Assembly: GCF_026230105.1 (NCBI RefSeq)
Contig: NC_079483.1
Location: 4,085,312-4,149,311 of the forward strand
DNA length: 64,000 nucleotides
Source of the DNA: Diorhabda sublineata
Taxonomy: Eukaryota; Arthropoda; Insecta; Coleoptera; Chrysomelidae
Direction: 5' to 3'
The notes below the pieces were generated by a model that saw nothing but the letters and a program-made list of their open reading frames with translations, made no database searches and was not told the DNA's origin. Numbering within the stretch: position 1 is the first letter of the stretch; every line of letters begins with the position of its first letter. This document shows, one piece after another, positions 1-11,257 of the stretch. A program made the position numbers and the translations under genes.

Positions 1-177
1 AATAAGTTCTTGGCCTCATTACAACTAGAGTGCGTTCGCAGAAATCTTTATGCACGCGTCAGTAACAATTCTCAACAAGCTTTACACAAAGTTTCAACTT
101 GCTGCTTCGATCCATTTTATTATAGTAGAACTCGAATGACCACTTGAAATATATATCAAATTGAGTTTTTCGCTATT
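1..177. other. AT-rich DNA, nothing recognised
   Basis: No coding frame, RNA gene or repeat boundary could be supported here. Confidence 0.5.
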
Positions 178-443
178 TTGAATAAAGAAGGATTAACCCA
201 AACATATATCAAAAACAGATTAGAGGAAGGGGCTGACAGTGACTGTGACCATCATTATAAATAATTTTTCACTAAAGAAGGATTAACACCAACATAAATC
301 TAAAACAGTTTGGAGGGAGGGGCTGACATTGACTTGTGTCCATCATGTTCAATAATGTTTGATTAAAGAAAGATTAACACCAACATAAATCTGAAACATA
401 TTGGAGGGAGGGGCTCACAGTGACTTGTGTCCATCATTTTCAA
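178..443. repeat. Three-unit tandem repeat, about 88 bp
   Basis: Three imperfect head-to-tail copies, each beginning AAAGAAGGATTAAC or a close variant, then CCAACATAAATCT, GGAGGGAGGGGCT and TGACTTGTGTCCATCAT. Copies two and three are closest; the first is shorter. No protein frame runs through the units. It looks like a minisatellite or the internal repeat of an unidentified mobile element. Confidence 0.75.
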
Positions 444-3229
444 CAAATAAATTTATCACGCTGGGAACGAGAATCATTAGAAAATGAAACACGTGTGATG
501 AAGATTAATGTTTTACTGTTTACTCCTTTATTTTCGCGATTAAGGTTATTTTTTCTATAGTTTATAACAAAAGTGCGATTGAAAAATGCCAATTTATTTC
601 ACTAAGTTTGTTATTAAAACATTGTAGTATAACGAATTTTATACATTAAAAATAAATATTTGATTTTATGCCATTATTTTATTATATATTAACAGTATAT
701 GAATAATTCATCTACTTTTTGGTTTTTTGTAAAAGGTGAAAAAAATGCTCTACGCACAAGTACTCGTTTAAGTACTAAAGGCGCGAGTGCTCACGGGTTA
801 ATTTAATTTCAAGATAGTGATTCGAAGAAAAGCGAAAACATATTTTATTTAATTTAATGCTATTTTCTTCTTCATATTTTTTGTTAATTCCATTTTTTGT
901 TGATTCTAGTTTATATTTTTATTTCATTTATAAACTAATAGCTAAATGGAATAGTTATATACTCCAAAAAAGGTAAGAAGGTGAACTCTTGGAAGGGCTT
1001 TTAATGAACCCACAAGAGCACTTTTGTTTGTAGCGGTGGTTTAAATATTAACCGTAACTGGATTATGAGCTTCGAGAAAAGGGGGGTAAAAAATTGAAAC
1101 AGACATTTGCTGTCTCACTTAGAGGCGCTAACAATATAGGAATATTACATACAGTCAAATAAATCTATCTTTATCCTGACGTCACTAACAGTAAACATAT
1201 TTTGGGATAAATTATAATGTTCTCTAAAGCGGCTTCGGGCATTTAAATCGGTTATGTTCAACGTTGCCGCAATTATTTCTTTTCCGTTTCGTTCTCATGA
1301 GATGCAATGTTGCATTTTGACATGACGGTTTCCTGTACTAAAAAAGGAAAATGGTCAACGAAGCTGAAGAGACCTCCCTGAACTCTTGATGAACTAAATA
1401 TGATCTGAGATGAGTGAATTTTATATATTCATTTCAATTATATTTTGGGATAAATTGTACAGTCCTAAAACTTAACTCTCCTCATAGCAGCTATGTTACT
1501 TGGAGATCATTAACACCAGATCATACAAATATGAAATAACAGTTTTTGTAAAATTCGTTAATTTTGAAAAATTTCATCTTCAAATGAATGTTGTGTAGCC
1601 CGCAATATTTTGATTATGTGTTTTCCTATGAATTTGAGTCAAGTGAGTTTCAATATTTATTTTAGCAATTTATTATTTTCATCGGTTTCTTTGGGGCTTT
1701 TTGAGCAGTTAAGAGCTAAGCACAAAGTTGAGAAAATACAGAACAGGAATTAGACCAGTGGATCCAAAAACCATGTGCCTATCAAGGAAGGAAGAAGATG
1801 GTCTTCAAATATTGGAGAGAAAAACCTTAAGGGAGTACTGAAACTGGTGGAGGACAACTGAGCTTAATGAATCACGATTAGGGGAAGAAAGAAGTAAGAC
1901 GGGGTAGCGAGGTAAGATAGGGAATTACTTGTTTGAGCACAATTGAAAGGAGAGTAACAAGCTTGGAAAAAATGGTGCTTAGACATTCCAAAAATATTCT
2001 ATGATAAGATACTCAAATAGCCACTTCGTTTTGAAAAAGTTTCGTGTTTTTGTTGAGTGTGACGTCAGGGTAAAGTTCGATGGAGTGCACATGTACAATT
2101 TGAAAACTAAATTTTCTTTTGGTGCTAAAAAATAAAAAATATAATTGGCTCACTGGGTTATATCTTAGGTATAAAAAAATATTTGGCTAGAAACGTACAA
2201 TACTGGTCAATACTAAATAAAAAAAAGGTAACAATTCTTATTGTTAAACAATAATAACAATGTTAGACTGAAAATTTCCTATAATCTAAAACATCGACAT
2301 TTGCTGAGACCTTGGTAGAAAGGAAAAATATTGACAGATACATCAAATAATTCCTTTTTGATGTGGACATTCTCCAACCTGAAACGAAATAGATTATTAG
2401 ATAACTAGTTATGGCAATATAAGGTGTAATATAAGTTTTCTGGGTGTATTGTACACTATACTTCCCCTTCGACCTACATAAATTATTTCGAATTAGTACA
2501 GAGAGTTGTGCACTTCATAATAGTAAATTACCCTTATCCTACTATCTGTAACATACTATCGTCGATGTTGCAGGTTTTCTGCGGTTTCCCTGCAACCTGG
2601 TGAACCAGTTTACCAGCAAAATGTCCAATGATAACGCAGCTTCAGCTGGGACACTTCATTTTTGAATTATTTCATTATACATATTTTCAAATTTGTATAT
2701 TTTCAAGTTTTCTGTAATATTTTGTATTTTATAACCTAAATTTTTTTGTATCCTTTATTTATATTTGTTTTTAAATTTTTATTTTCTAATAATTATTATA
2801 TTTTTGTTTCATAAGTTTTTTGTGTGTATTCTGACGTTTTCAATTTTTGGTTACTTTTAAATTCTTCAATTTCATAGAAATGTATAGAAAATAAGTGAAT
2901 AATAGTGATTTACCAGATAACAATTTTTCAAAAAAAAAAATAAATATATAAATAAATATATATATAAATTTTTGTTTGTGCAAAATATAGAAGATAAACT
3001 TTTCCCAACTATATAAAATTTTTTGGGAGACTACATGTTCTAATATATTTGAACTTATATTTTTTAAATTTTTTGTATTGTTATATTTTTTAATCTATTT
3101 TTAGTATTCAAGTTTTTTAAATTTTTGTTCCAAATTTTGTTATCTTTCTTATACTATCATATTTTTGAATGTTTTCATATTTTGAATTATTTGTATTTTT
3201 ATTTTTTATATATATTTTTTAATTCATAT
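444..3229. other. AT-rich intergenic DNA, no gene seen
   Basis: No convincing reading frame on either strand. The phrase ATTTTGGGATAAATT occurs twice (about 1199 and 1442), hinting at old repeat sequence. From about 2640 to 3230 the DNA is extremely AT-rich and may be low-complexity filler next to the retrotransposon remnant that follows. Confidence 0.4.
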
Positions 3230-4480
3230 AAACATTTTTTAAATTCTCTTGATTTCTTTGATTAGTTCCAGTGGTGCCTGCCGTATGGAAATGACTGTGG
3301 ATATTGATCTTGAACTTCTGTCTAGACAGGACCAAATCCCCAGCTGCAGTGCCAGCTTTCTTTGTAAAAATAACAGCCTGGGTTTTTGCTGCATTAAACA
3401 CAATCAGATTGCTTCCATCCCATTCCAGAATGTTTCCAAAATTGGTACCACTGGTGGTGATTTGTTACTGCCTACGAATTTGGGTGTTAACCAAGTTTAT
3501 TGGGGCACACCAGCGTTGATATCAAATTTTTCAGAGGTGTGACCTGAATGAATTTGAGAAAGCTACTAAGCCAGCTGATAAGTCAAGACGACAAACCATA
3601 TGATCTTCATTAATTTAGATGGTTGTTATGCCAAATCTTGTCAAAAGCCTCTCATACGTCAAGTCCGATTGCTCTGGATTCCCCATATTTCTGTAAAGCT
3701 TCAGTCCATACGTTGGTGGTATAGACCAGGAGGTCCCCGATCGACCTATATATCTATGTATACAGAAGCTGTATTGATGGTCGCTGACTCAAGATATTTC
3801 CAGATTTGCTGGTTAGGTTAGGTTTACGATTTTCTCTATGACCTTGGCAATGGCTGGACTAAAGCAATCGTAGTTACTGGAAACAGTCTTTTTCTCTTTT
3901 TTTTTGGTGTGGATTGAACCCTAGCAATTTTCCAATCTTTAGGGGAAAAGACCTCTTTTATATGAGAGAGCGAATTTGTTAGTTCAGCTGCGCAATTCTT
4001 TAAAACGATGGTATTCCATCTGGCTCAGTTGCTTTATTGCTGTTTAAGTCTTTGAGAAGTTTTGCCACATCTCGGTGTCGAAATTTCTGACATAGATGTA
4101 CCAATTCTAGAAAGGCTGGGTGGTAGTTTTCCCCGCGAATCAAGAGTTAAATTTGAAGCAATCATGTGGTCACTGCGATTGACTCATCTTCTCCAGTCAA
4201 CTGTCACAAAAGTCTTAGCTGACTGCTTTTCTTACAGAGCGGAAAGACCTTGATCCATTTGGGTAGTTTTAAAGTTGGTGTTCTACTCTCTCATTATATC
4301 GTTCTTTGCAAGCTTCTATGGTCTGCTTACTGATATATCTCAATACAATAACGTGCAGTTTTAATCGAACCATGGATTGTTGTCGACAAAGTCCTTGAAG
4401 GAAAGAGGGATATAGGCTTCCACACTTGTCAATATTACTTGTAAAATCTCGTTGGCACACACTGAAATATCACTGGAATT
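3230..4480 (-). pseudogene. Non-LTR retrotransposon reverse transcriptase remnant
   Basis: On the minus strand, broken frames resemble the reverse transcriptase of Jockey/CR1-type retrotransposons. Read 5' to 3' on that strand: a segment with AAELTNSLSHIKEVF, DWKIARVQSTPKK and PAIAKVIEKI (about 4010 to 3830), matching the region before RT block 1; then ALQKYGESRAIGLDV followed by a degenerate AFDK (about 3700 to 3630), the core of the palm domain; then ILEWDGSNLIVFNA and KTQAVIFTKK (about 3430 to 3360), typical of the region after the YADD block. The fragments lie in correct order but in different frames with stop codons, so this is a dead copy. The YADD motif itself is not visible, so clade assignment is uncertain. 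Confidence 0.75.
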
Positions 4481-4491
4481 GAAGCTAAATA

Positions 4492-4663
4492 GTTTTGATT
4501 TTAGTTCTCTTCCGTATGTCAATTAGTTTTTAAAATAGTCGAAAAATTTGACGTTTATCCTAATATTTTAATAAAGGTCGAAATAAGTCAAAACTCAAAT
4601 TTTTTAGCCGTTTCAAAAACTAACTTCCAATTATAGGAGACCTAAAATCAAGACGAAATTAAA
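4492..4663. repeat. Small MITE-like inverted repeat, family copy 1
   Basis: Starts with GTTTTGATTTTAGTTCTC and ends with GACCTAAAATCAAGACGAA, imperfect inverted ends. The same end sequence occurs near 7188 and in a clearer copy near 61105, so this is a dispersed non-coding family. It sits just past the Rab9 stop codon and could supply part of the Rab9 3' untranslated region. Confidence 0.55.
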
Positions 4664-4737
4664 GAAATTTATATAAAACATCAATAACTTGTTAATTGGT
4701 TAAATAATTTACTACAGATATTACCTGTTTATAATAG

Positions 4738-5001
4738 CTACTCATCACCGGATCCAATACAACAGGAAATCCTATTATCCGACTGCTTTTTTCTCAAATC
4801 CACAGTATCGTTAACAACCGCATCAATTTTGTCTGCTCTCGATTCCAGTTTCAGCCAATGTTGAACTGCCATTTTGAAAGCTTCTTGTACATTATTCGCA
4901 GTTTTCGCTGATGTCTCTATAAATGATGTTATCGAATTTTCGTTACACCATGTTTCAAGTTCTAATTGAGATACTTCCCTTTCTTCGGCAGATACGTCAG
5001 A
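4738..5001 (-). CDS. Rab9: Rab9 coding exon 3
   Basis: Encodes residues 128-214, from SDVSAEEREV through ETSAK to SCCIGSGDE and a TAG stop. Acceptor TTTTCTAG before TCTGACG. The hypervariable tail ends with a Cys-Cys pair that is not terminal. Confidence 0.9.
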   Translation of the reverse strand, partial: SDVSAEEREVSQLELETWCNENSITSFIETSAKTANNVQEAFKMAVQHWLKLESRADKIDAVVNDTVDLRKKQSDNRISCCIGSGDE

Positions 5002-8000
5002 CTAGAAAAGTAATATTTCAATATTTGCAACGATATTCTATTACATGAGATCCAATAGAATAGACTTTACCCTTATATTTATAGTTGACCCTAACAAGGT
5101 CGGAATATGTATAGACCCAAAAAGTCTTTGTCTGTGTTAGTTTATCCTCAGTCATGAAACTGTGTATATTAAAATCAAATAAATTTTTTTAAATTCATAT
5201 TTCTCTTAGAACTATATGGAAAATGGCACAATTTCCTCACAATAAATAGCTATAACTTTACGACTTTTTGAAAAATAATATATGGTGTGTAGAGTATCCC
5301 AGCATGAGCCCAGTTTCCCCAATTTCTATTAGAAGCTGTCGGTAATATTTTTCTAAAAATTTTAATACGGGATATATGGTTGTTTACTACAGGGTCTGTT
5401 CGGAAAATAGTAGAACTCATATTTTTTTTTTAATATTCATTAGAATAGTACAAACGATTAGAATTTTTCAAAGTAGCACCTTCCTTCATCTACACACTGC
5501 TACCAAAGCGTTTTCTAGTTTTTGTACTCCTCCAGGAATTCTTGAACCAGAATGTAGTTCAGCTCCTGATTCACGGCCTGTTAGACCGCCTCAACCTAAC
5601 TGTAATCCTTCCCTTTGAACGTCGATTATATTCTCGGAAGTAGAAAAAGTCTGGTGGGGCCAAGACTGGATTTTATGAGGGATGAGACAGCGTTGCGATA
5701 TTGTGCTGGGCAAGATACTTCTAAAAAACTGCATTAATTGTTTATCCGAGTGGTACCAAATCTTTGTAGATCACACCATGTTGATTAAAAAAACAGTCAA
5801 TATGAACTTTTGCTTGGAGTTGCAAAATTCTTACCTTCTTGGGGCGTATGGAAAGAGTGTGCCATTCTGAGCTCTGCCACTTGTTCTCTGGATTGTATTT
5901 GAACATCCACGTCTCATCATTGGTCGCCACATTGTTGAAGTCTTCATTCACACGATAAAGAAGATCCCAGCAGTTCGCTTTCCAGTAGGCCTTTTGCTTC
6001 CTTGACAACACTCGCAGCACCAATTTTTCATGGCTAAGTTTTCTGTCACGATCTCAAAAAGTTGCATTTGAGAAATACAAATCATTCTGATTCGATCACT
6101 GTTCAATAAATTTTCCACTGGCGACACCTTTTCATTAGTCTTGGTGATCGAAGGGTATTCAGGGCGGTCATCGTTTTTCAATTTTTCTCTACCATCTCGG
6201 TAAAGGTTGTGTCACTCAAAACCATCCGATCTAGCCAATGCAGCATCACCATAATCATGTCGTGGGTCTCGTTGCTAATGGAAAAGACTAATATACTTTG
6301 GATCTACCAAGGGTTTATATTTGATGTTCATTTTACATACTCATTTTGAATAGGCCATTATTTTCTTACAGAATGATTTCTAGTCCTGCTATCTCACAGA
6401 CAAAGGTAAATTCACCTCGTAAACCAATAACTTTGAGGTTACAGCACACTTTCTATTGATGTTTCAGATACTTTAATAATTTCATCAAGGTACATATTGA
6501 TTCGTAGCTCTCTTCACAATTTACTGCATATCCTACTAGTATATACAGTTTCTTGTTCCCATTGTGCAAGAAAACAGCTTTTAGACTGAAGTTCAAGGAA
6601 TCTACAAATAAGCTTCTTTGTGTTTTATTGTAGTTTTGATTCTTCCCAAGAAAATGAAACAAATGGATATGAACACTCAATAAGAAGTACTATTCACAAG
6701 TTTAATACAATTTGCTTGAAACAGTCTGGAATTCTATGAAAACCGTTTAGGCTTTTGTACCATTCATACATTTTAAGCCAAAAAATACTGCAAATACTAC
6801 TCAGATTCAATTTCCAACAGTAAATAACACTTTGTGACTTTTGCCAAAAATAAAGAGCCTCAAAGGGTTATTGTTTAGAAGCATAGATGACTTTGGAAGT
6901 GTTAAAGACTATCTCAAAGAGTTTCTAAAAGTGGTTTAGTAGCAAAGATGGCGAATATGGGGAGTACATTGACTAAGTCGAATGCTAGAACATTAACTTT
7001 GAAAAAAAATTATTTAAAATTTTCGTTATTTTTTCAACACACTAGTATTGAGAAAAAACAAAGTTATCATAAGGTACACAACTTTCGAGATAGACAGAAT
7101 ATTTTTTTCAAAAATTTACAAAAATAATGAAACGAAATGTCAAATGTCGTTCTCATACATATGTTGTTACCATTTTTATGTTTCCAAATCGTCCAGATTT
7201 TAGGTCTCTTCTGATTTAAAATTAGTTTTTTTTTCAATATTTTTGAGGGCATGTAAAAATTTTGACGCTTGGTCTGTCTTCAAAAATATAAAGAGAAACT
7301 AACTATGTGGAAACATAAAAATTGTAACAACATATGTATAAGAACGACATTGACATTTCGTTTCATTATTTTTGTAAATTTTTGAAAAAAAATATAGGGT
7401 ACGGTTCTGACTAACTCGAAAGTTGTGTAACTCATTTATTCAAATGACAATTTTATTTTTTCTCAATACCAGTGTGTTGAAAAAATAACGAAAATTAGTT
7501 TTTCTAAAAAAAAATAATTTAATAATAAAAAATTAGAAAAATTTATCATTATAATGTGATCAAATATTTCCTCATACATTAAGACGAAATGATATAACAA
7601 TCAGAAAATGACGATTTCAGAATGCTTGTCAAGTTACTTCTGGGATACTTTTGAAAGAAAAAGTAAACAAGTTAAATTTATAATGAAACTTACCTTATTT
7701 CCTACTACTATAAATGGAAATTGAACGTTTTCCTTTATATCAGCATAATATAAAAATTCATTTTTCCACATTTGTAAATTTCTATAACTGCATTTATCAT
7801 CTATAGCGTAAGTCAACAAACATATATCACTACCTCTATAAAAAGGAGTTCTCAATGTTTTGAATCGTTCTTGTCCAGCAGTATCCCAAATCTAAAGCAT
7901 ATAAATGGATATATAAGCAAAGAGGATGGTTCCAGAACTACCCGGCCAGACCTAGAGATGGCCTCTGTATTAGAAATTACACAATCTATACAGTATATGT

Positions 8001-11000
8001 TTAAAATTTGAAGACGCCACGTTGTTTAGTATTTGTTTGGCAGCAATTAAAACATTGAAAAAGGTCATCGTTATGTGATACAATACTTTTATTTAAAAGG
8101 CCTTAGCCCAACCTATATAAAAGTTGAACTAGATTCTACTCTGGGTGAGACTGCTCCTTCTTTATCAACAGTAAAATATTGGGTAGCAAGGCCGTACGAC
8201 CTGTGAAGACCAGCAACGCAGTGGAGGACCAAATGAGAAGACGACCCCACAAATGTTAAAGAAAATTCACAAACCGATACTGGATGATCGTCGACTGGAC
8301 ATGAGAAAGCTGTACGCAAGATAGGTGCCGCGTTTACTCACAATGGAACAAAACAGCGTCGTGAAGATGTTTCCATCGAATGTTTAGCAATTTTTAATAG
8401 AAATAAAGCCAGATTTTCGCCCCGGAGCAAAAGAACAATCAAAACAATAGACTGAAAAGGGAGAACCGACTACAAAGAAGGTAAAGTCCTTTCCATCTGC
8501 AGGTCATGGCATCGGTTTTTTGGGATGCGCGTGGTATAATTTTCATTGACTAACTTGAACAACTATCAAACGCGAGTATTATGCAAACTTATTGAAAAGT
8601 TAGAGCGAAGAAATCGAGCAAAAACGGTCGCATTTGCTACCTCATCTACCCTATTGGCCAGATTTAGCCCCCTCGGATTATTTTCTGTTCCCAGACTTGA
8701 AAAATGGCTCGGTGGTCACATATTTTCCAACAATAAAGAGGTGATTTTAAGGAGCTTGTAGATTATTATAAAAAGGATATAAAACTTATTGAATACCGCT
8801 GGGTAGAATAAATAATTTTTTTTTCTAAAATTTTTGTTTTCATTATTGGGCCAGGTACTTCTGAGACCATCCTCGTATATAAAAATATATTAAAAGTACA
8901 AGGTCTATCAAAGGAGAAAGATCAGAAGGTAAAAACTGAGCTAATCTAATCTATTTATAATAAAATGTCAAATTAGTAATCGGGGATTTAAATGCTAAGG
9001 TCGGTATTGAGGATATCTACAGAAAAACCACAGTGGGAAAAAGCAAGCATTACTTAAGTAATGAAAATGGTAAAATGTCCATCTATAGCAAAATCTGAAT
9101 CTCTTAGGATGACAGAATAAAAAACCAAATCGACCATGTACTAATGGAAAAGAAGCATTCAAAATTAATAACAGATGTCAGAAACTACAGAGAAGCGGAG
9201 GCGGACTCAGCCCATATATTGCTAGTAATATAACTAAAAGATGAAATACTAAAGAACAGAGAAAAACCTTAGTATCTAGTAAAATATGATATAATAAAGG
9301 CATTAAAGCATGAAGATGTGAAAAAATTCGAAAATGCTGTGACCACAAATCTGAAAAACAAACAAATATGGAAGGGTATTGAGATGGAGTGGACATATAT
9401 CCATAGAGATATTACCAATAGAGTAGGCATGCCAACAAGTGAGAGCGTCTTGCGAATGAAAAGAGAAAGAATCATTTATGTATGTCTATCTCTTTCTTTT
9501 GTTGCGAACTGCACATGATTCAACGGGCAATGGTAAAGTGCGTATGTAACCTGTATGTCTGTAAATAAATATTATATTTACCCAATGTAAATAATGTGAT
9601 AAAGATTATTAAACATTTGTTGTAGAATATGCCTTACTACTATGTTCTTTGCAAAAAAGAGCCAATACCTGGAGATAAACGTCGCAGTTTTCATAAGTAA
9701 GTCCGTATAAGTAATTCAAGAAGTAGTTAGCAAAAATGTTGTTTTGATTGTATGCACAATACTAAAAAAGAAGTGTTATAAAAATGAGTACTATCTAGAC
9801 AGGAATGGATGGCTTTTGCTGGACTAAGTTCTATAACCAAGTATACAAAACTCTGCAGTGATCATTTTGATACGAATGCCTATGAAGACTCTAATGAAAG
9901 TAAAATTAAGGGATCCTTATGGAAAACTGTGGTCCCTTTCAGATTTGTATCAACAGATAAAGTTCAAAGTGTTAGCTACCCAGTCACAAAAGATGAAACA
10001 ACTGAATTTGCTAAAACAGTGATGTGTCAGTAATGTTTCTGTAAATACCGTAGTTAATTTGCTACCCTCTATCAACAATGATTTGCCTGCCAATACTAGT
10101 AAAGCATTTGGTGAAAATAAGCAAGATTTTTGTGAACCTGTCAGTTATCTTATATCAAACTCATCTGTGGCTGTAGAGTTGGGTACGAGCAGTAATCTGT
10201 CAAAAAGCCATTGCGACAACATTTCAAGTAATAATTCTTTAGCTCAAGTGTTGCAAGGCCAAATCACACAGCAAACTGTGTTTAGTAATACACAGTTTAA
10301 TGATAATCGTACAAATCTAAAAAGGTTAATTCTATGCTCATAATTATATTGTTATCATATATAGATACATTTATTTATTTTGCACTTATTTTTTTTTTTT
10401 AGAAATTGCTACTTTGCATTGTCACAGATATTTCTCCCAGCAAAAGATGTATGCACATAACGGAGCAAGTGATTTGAAAACCATTTGCAAAAAATCTCAA
10501 CCAAATTTACCTGATACCACTATGAAATGTTAAGCTTACAAAATTTCTTATTAAATAGCTTCTCATGAGTATATGTATTCATACGTTTACTTTTTGTTCC
10601 AGATATTTGTCAAATTGACTCTCTTCATTCTTACTTGAAATCATCACCAGCTAAAGTAAATTCTGATAAATATAACTTAACATTTTAGGTACCTATATTC
10701 TTTGAACTATCTATTTCTAAATAAATAAATAACTTTATCTAAAAATATTTTCTTTAAAGTTTTTTTTATTGACTACTTATTATTTAACCTAAATAAAACG
10801 ACGTCCCTTTTGAGTCAAAGAGTAAATGGTAACAGTAAGTATAGGACAATTTGCATTTGTTTATTAAAAAAATTAATACCAAAAAAAAATAAAAATCTTG
10901 ATTACTAATAACTAATTTATGTCAACAAACTTAGTACTAACTACCAAATAACCTTGCATAGAATTTTGAAGATATTCTTTTTTTTGTACTATTTTTTCAC

Positions 11001-11257
11001 TAAGGTATCTACCACTGGTATTGTTACCTTAAATTGAATTAATAACAAACAATAATTCTATAAATTATACTAACCTGCAAAGTGTAAGTTTCCCCGTCAA
11101 TCTCTATATCTTTATTCAAAAATTCTACCCCAATTGTATGAAATGAATGTTCATCAAATTGATTGGATACGAATCTATTCATTAAACAACTTTTTCCAAC
11201 ATTTCCGTCCCCCAAAATTACCACTTTTAAGAGAGTATTTTTATTGTTCGACCTCAT
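4738..11257 (-). CDS. Rab9: Rab9 small GTPase (three coding exons)
   Basis: Rab-family GTPase most like Rab9, which in other animals acts on late endosomes in retrograde transport to the trans-Golgi. Exons 11257-11075, 7891-7694 and 5001-4738 join in phase (183+198+264 nt) to 214 residues; vertebrate Rab9 is about 200. Visible motifs: P-loop GDGNVGKS (16-23), switch I with Thr41 in HTIGVEF, WDTAGQE (63-69), the guanine-specificity motif NKSD (126-129, across the exon 2/3 junction) and ETSAK (156-160). Splice sites are GTTAGT...TTTAG and GTAAGT...TCTAG. The C-terminus is odd: the prenylatable Cys pair (207-208) is followed by six more residues, IGSGDE, rather than ending the protein. Rab9 rather than Rab7 is chosen from the NQFDEHSFHTIGVEFLNKD segment and the C-terminal half. 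Introns hold mariner remnants, an inverted repeat and an antisense THAP gene. Confidence 0.93.
5385..6240 (-). pseudogene. Mariner transposase remnant
   Basis: Minus-strand fragments of a mariner-family transposase in several frames. From the N-terminal side: PEYPSITKTNEKV and VENLLNSDRI (about 6160-6085), EIVTENLAMKNW (about 6060-6025), VLSRKQKAYWKANC and NEDFNNVATNDETWMFKYNP (about 6015-5900), and a tail resembling DQHGVI followed by a FVPPG-type block. DETW carries one of the metal-binding aspartates. Frameshifts inactivate it. One end near 5390 starts ACAGGGTCTGTTCGGAAAATAG; I found no matching inverted end on the other side. It lies in the second coding intron of Rab9. Confidence 0.8.
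6241..7009. other. Rab9 intron sequence, nothing recognised
   Basis: No extended reading frame with a recognisable domain and no repeat boundaries seen; intronic DNA of Rab9. Confidence 0.4.
7010..7512. repeat. Inverted repeat with arms of about 200 bp
   Basis: The left arm (from TTTCGTTATTTTTTCAACAC through CATATGTTGTTACCATTTTT) is repeated in inverted order in the right arm (AAAAATTGTAACAACATATG through GTTGAAAAAATAACGAAAA). The arms are imperfect. The spacer, about 7180-7300, contains CAGATTTTAGGTCTCTTCTG, which matches the end sequence of the MITE family seen at 4492 and 61105. Non-coding, in the second coding intron of Rab9. Confidence 0.75.
7694..7891 (-). CDS. Rab9: Rab9 coding exon 2
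   Basis: Encodes residues 62-127, from IWDTAGQERF to IVVGNK. Acceptor TTTAG before ATTTGGG; donor GTAAGT after AATAAG. Contains switch II and the start of the guanine-specificity motif. Confidence 0.93.
7922..8875 (+). mobile_element. Mariner element A, decayed
   Basis: Ends GAGGATGGTTCCAGAACTACC (left) and the inverse GGTACTTCTGAGACCATCCTC (right) form terminal inverted repeats, and TA follows the right end. Inside, the plus strand carries frame-broken transposase: a segment matching GCAAGATAGGTGCCGCGTTTACTCACAATGG-type sequence found in element B, then LPHLPYWPDLAPSDYFLFPDL-like codons near 8640-8700 and a degenerate KWLGGHIFSNNKEV near 8700-8745, the mariner C-terminus. Stops and frameshifts make it inactive. 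A second copy of the family, in opposite orientation, is at 33895-34959. Confidence 0.85.
8970..9300 (+). pseudogene. RTE-type retrotransposon endonuclease remnant
   Basis: The plus strand encodes VIGDLNAKVGIEDIYRKT followed by VGKSKHYLSNENGK, and further on NQIDHVLMEKKHSK, TDVRNYREAEAD and SAHILLVI. This is the C-terminal part of an apurinic-type endonuclease as found in RTE-like non-LTR elements: the GDFNAK block, then the NQIDH-related block and a final SDH motif, here SAH. Stops and at least one frameshift lie between the blocks. The SAH change would by itself remove the catalytic aspartate of the last block. A related element on the other strand is at 59547-60960. Confidence 0.75.
9301..9629. 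other. Short spacer, nothing recognised
   Basis: Probably includes the worn 3' part of the preceding retrotransposon remnant and the upstream region of the THAP gene. No supported feature. Confidence 0.35.
9630..10689 (+). pseudogene. THAP-domain gene or pseudogene with introns
   Basis: Plus strand, four candidate exons. Exon 1 (9630-about 9695) starts ATG CCT TAC and encodes MPYYYVLCKKEP then GDKRRSFH, with donor GTAAGT. Exon 2 (from about 9804) gives EWMAFAGL, TKYTKLCSDHF and TVVPFRF, the second half of a THAP zinc-binding DNA-recognition domain. Exons near 10402-10527 and 10605-10689 continue a low-complexity tail and end in TAG. Oddities: the expected first Cys of the C2CH zinc site appears as Tyr in MPYYYVLC; the FP segment normally after SFHK is missing; and near 10020-10040 the frame must shift (one frame stops at TAA 10031, the next opens from about 10026 with NVSVNTVVNL). 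It is either a decaying transposase-derived gene or a pseudogene. It lies antisense between Rab9 coding exons 1 and 2. Confidence 0.65.
10690..11074. other. Rab9 intron sequence, nothing recognised
   Basis: AT-rich sequence with several poly-T and poly-A runs and no coding frame; the 3' flank of the THAP gene on one strand and Rab9 intron on the other. Confidence 0.4.
11075..11257 (-). CDS. Rab9: Rab9 coding exon 1
   Basis: Encodes residues 1-61, with the P-loop and switch I. The ATG at 11257 follows a probable acceptor (TTTAAAG/GGTAAC on the minus strand), so a non-coding first exon probably lies upstream. It ends in phase 0 with CTTTGCAG before GTTAGT. Confidence 0.93.
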
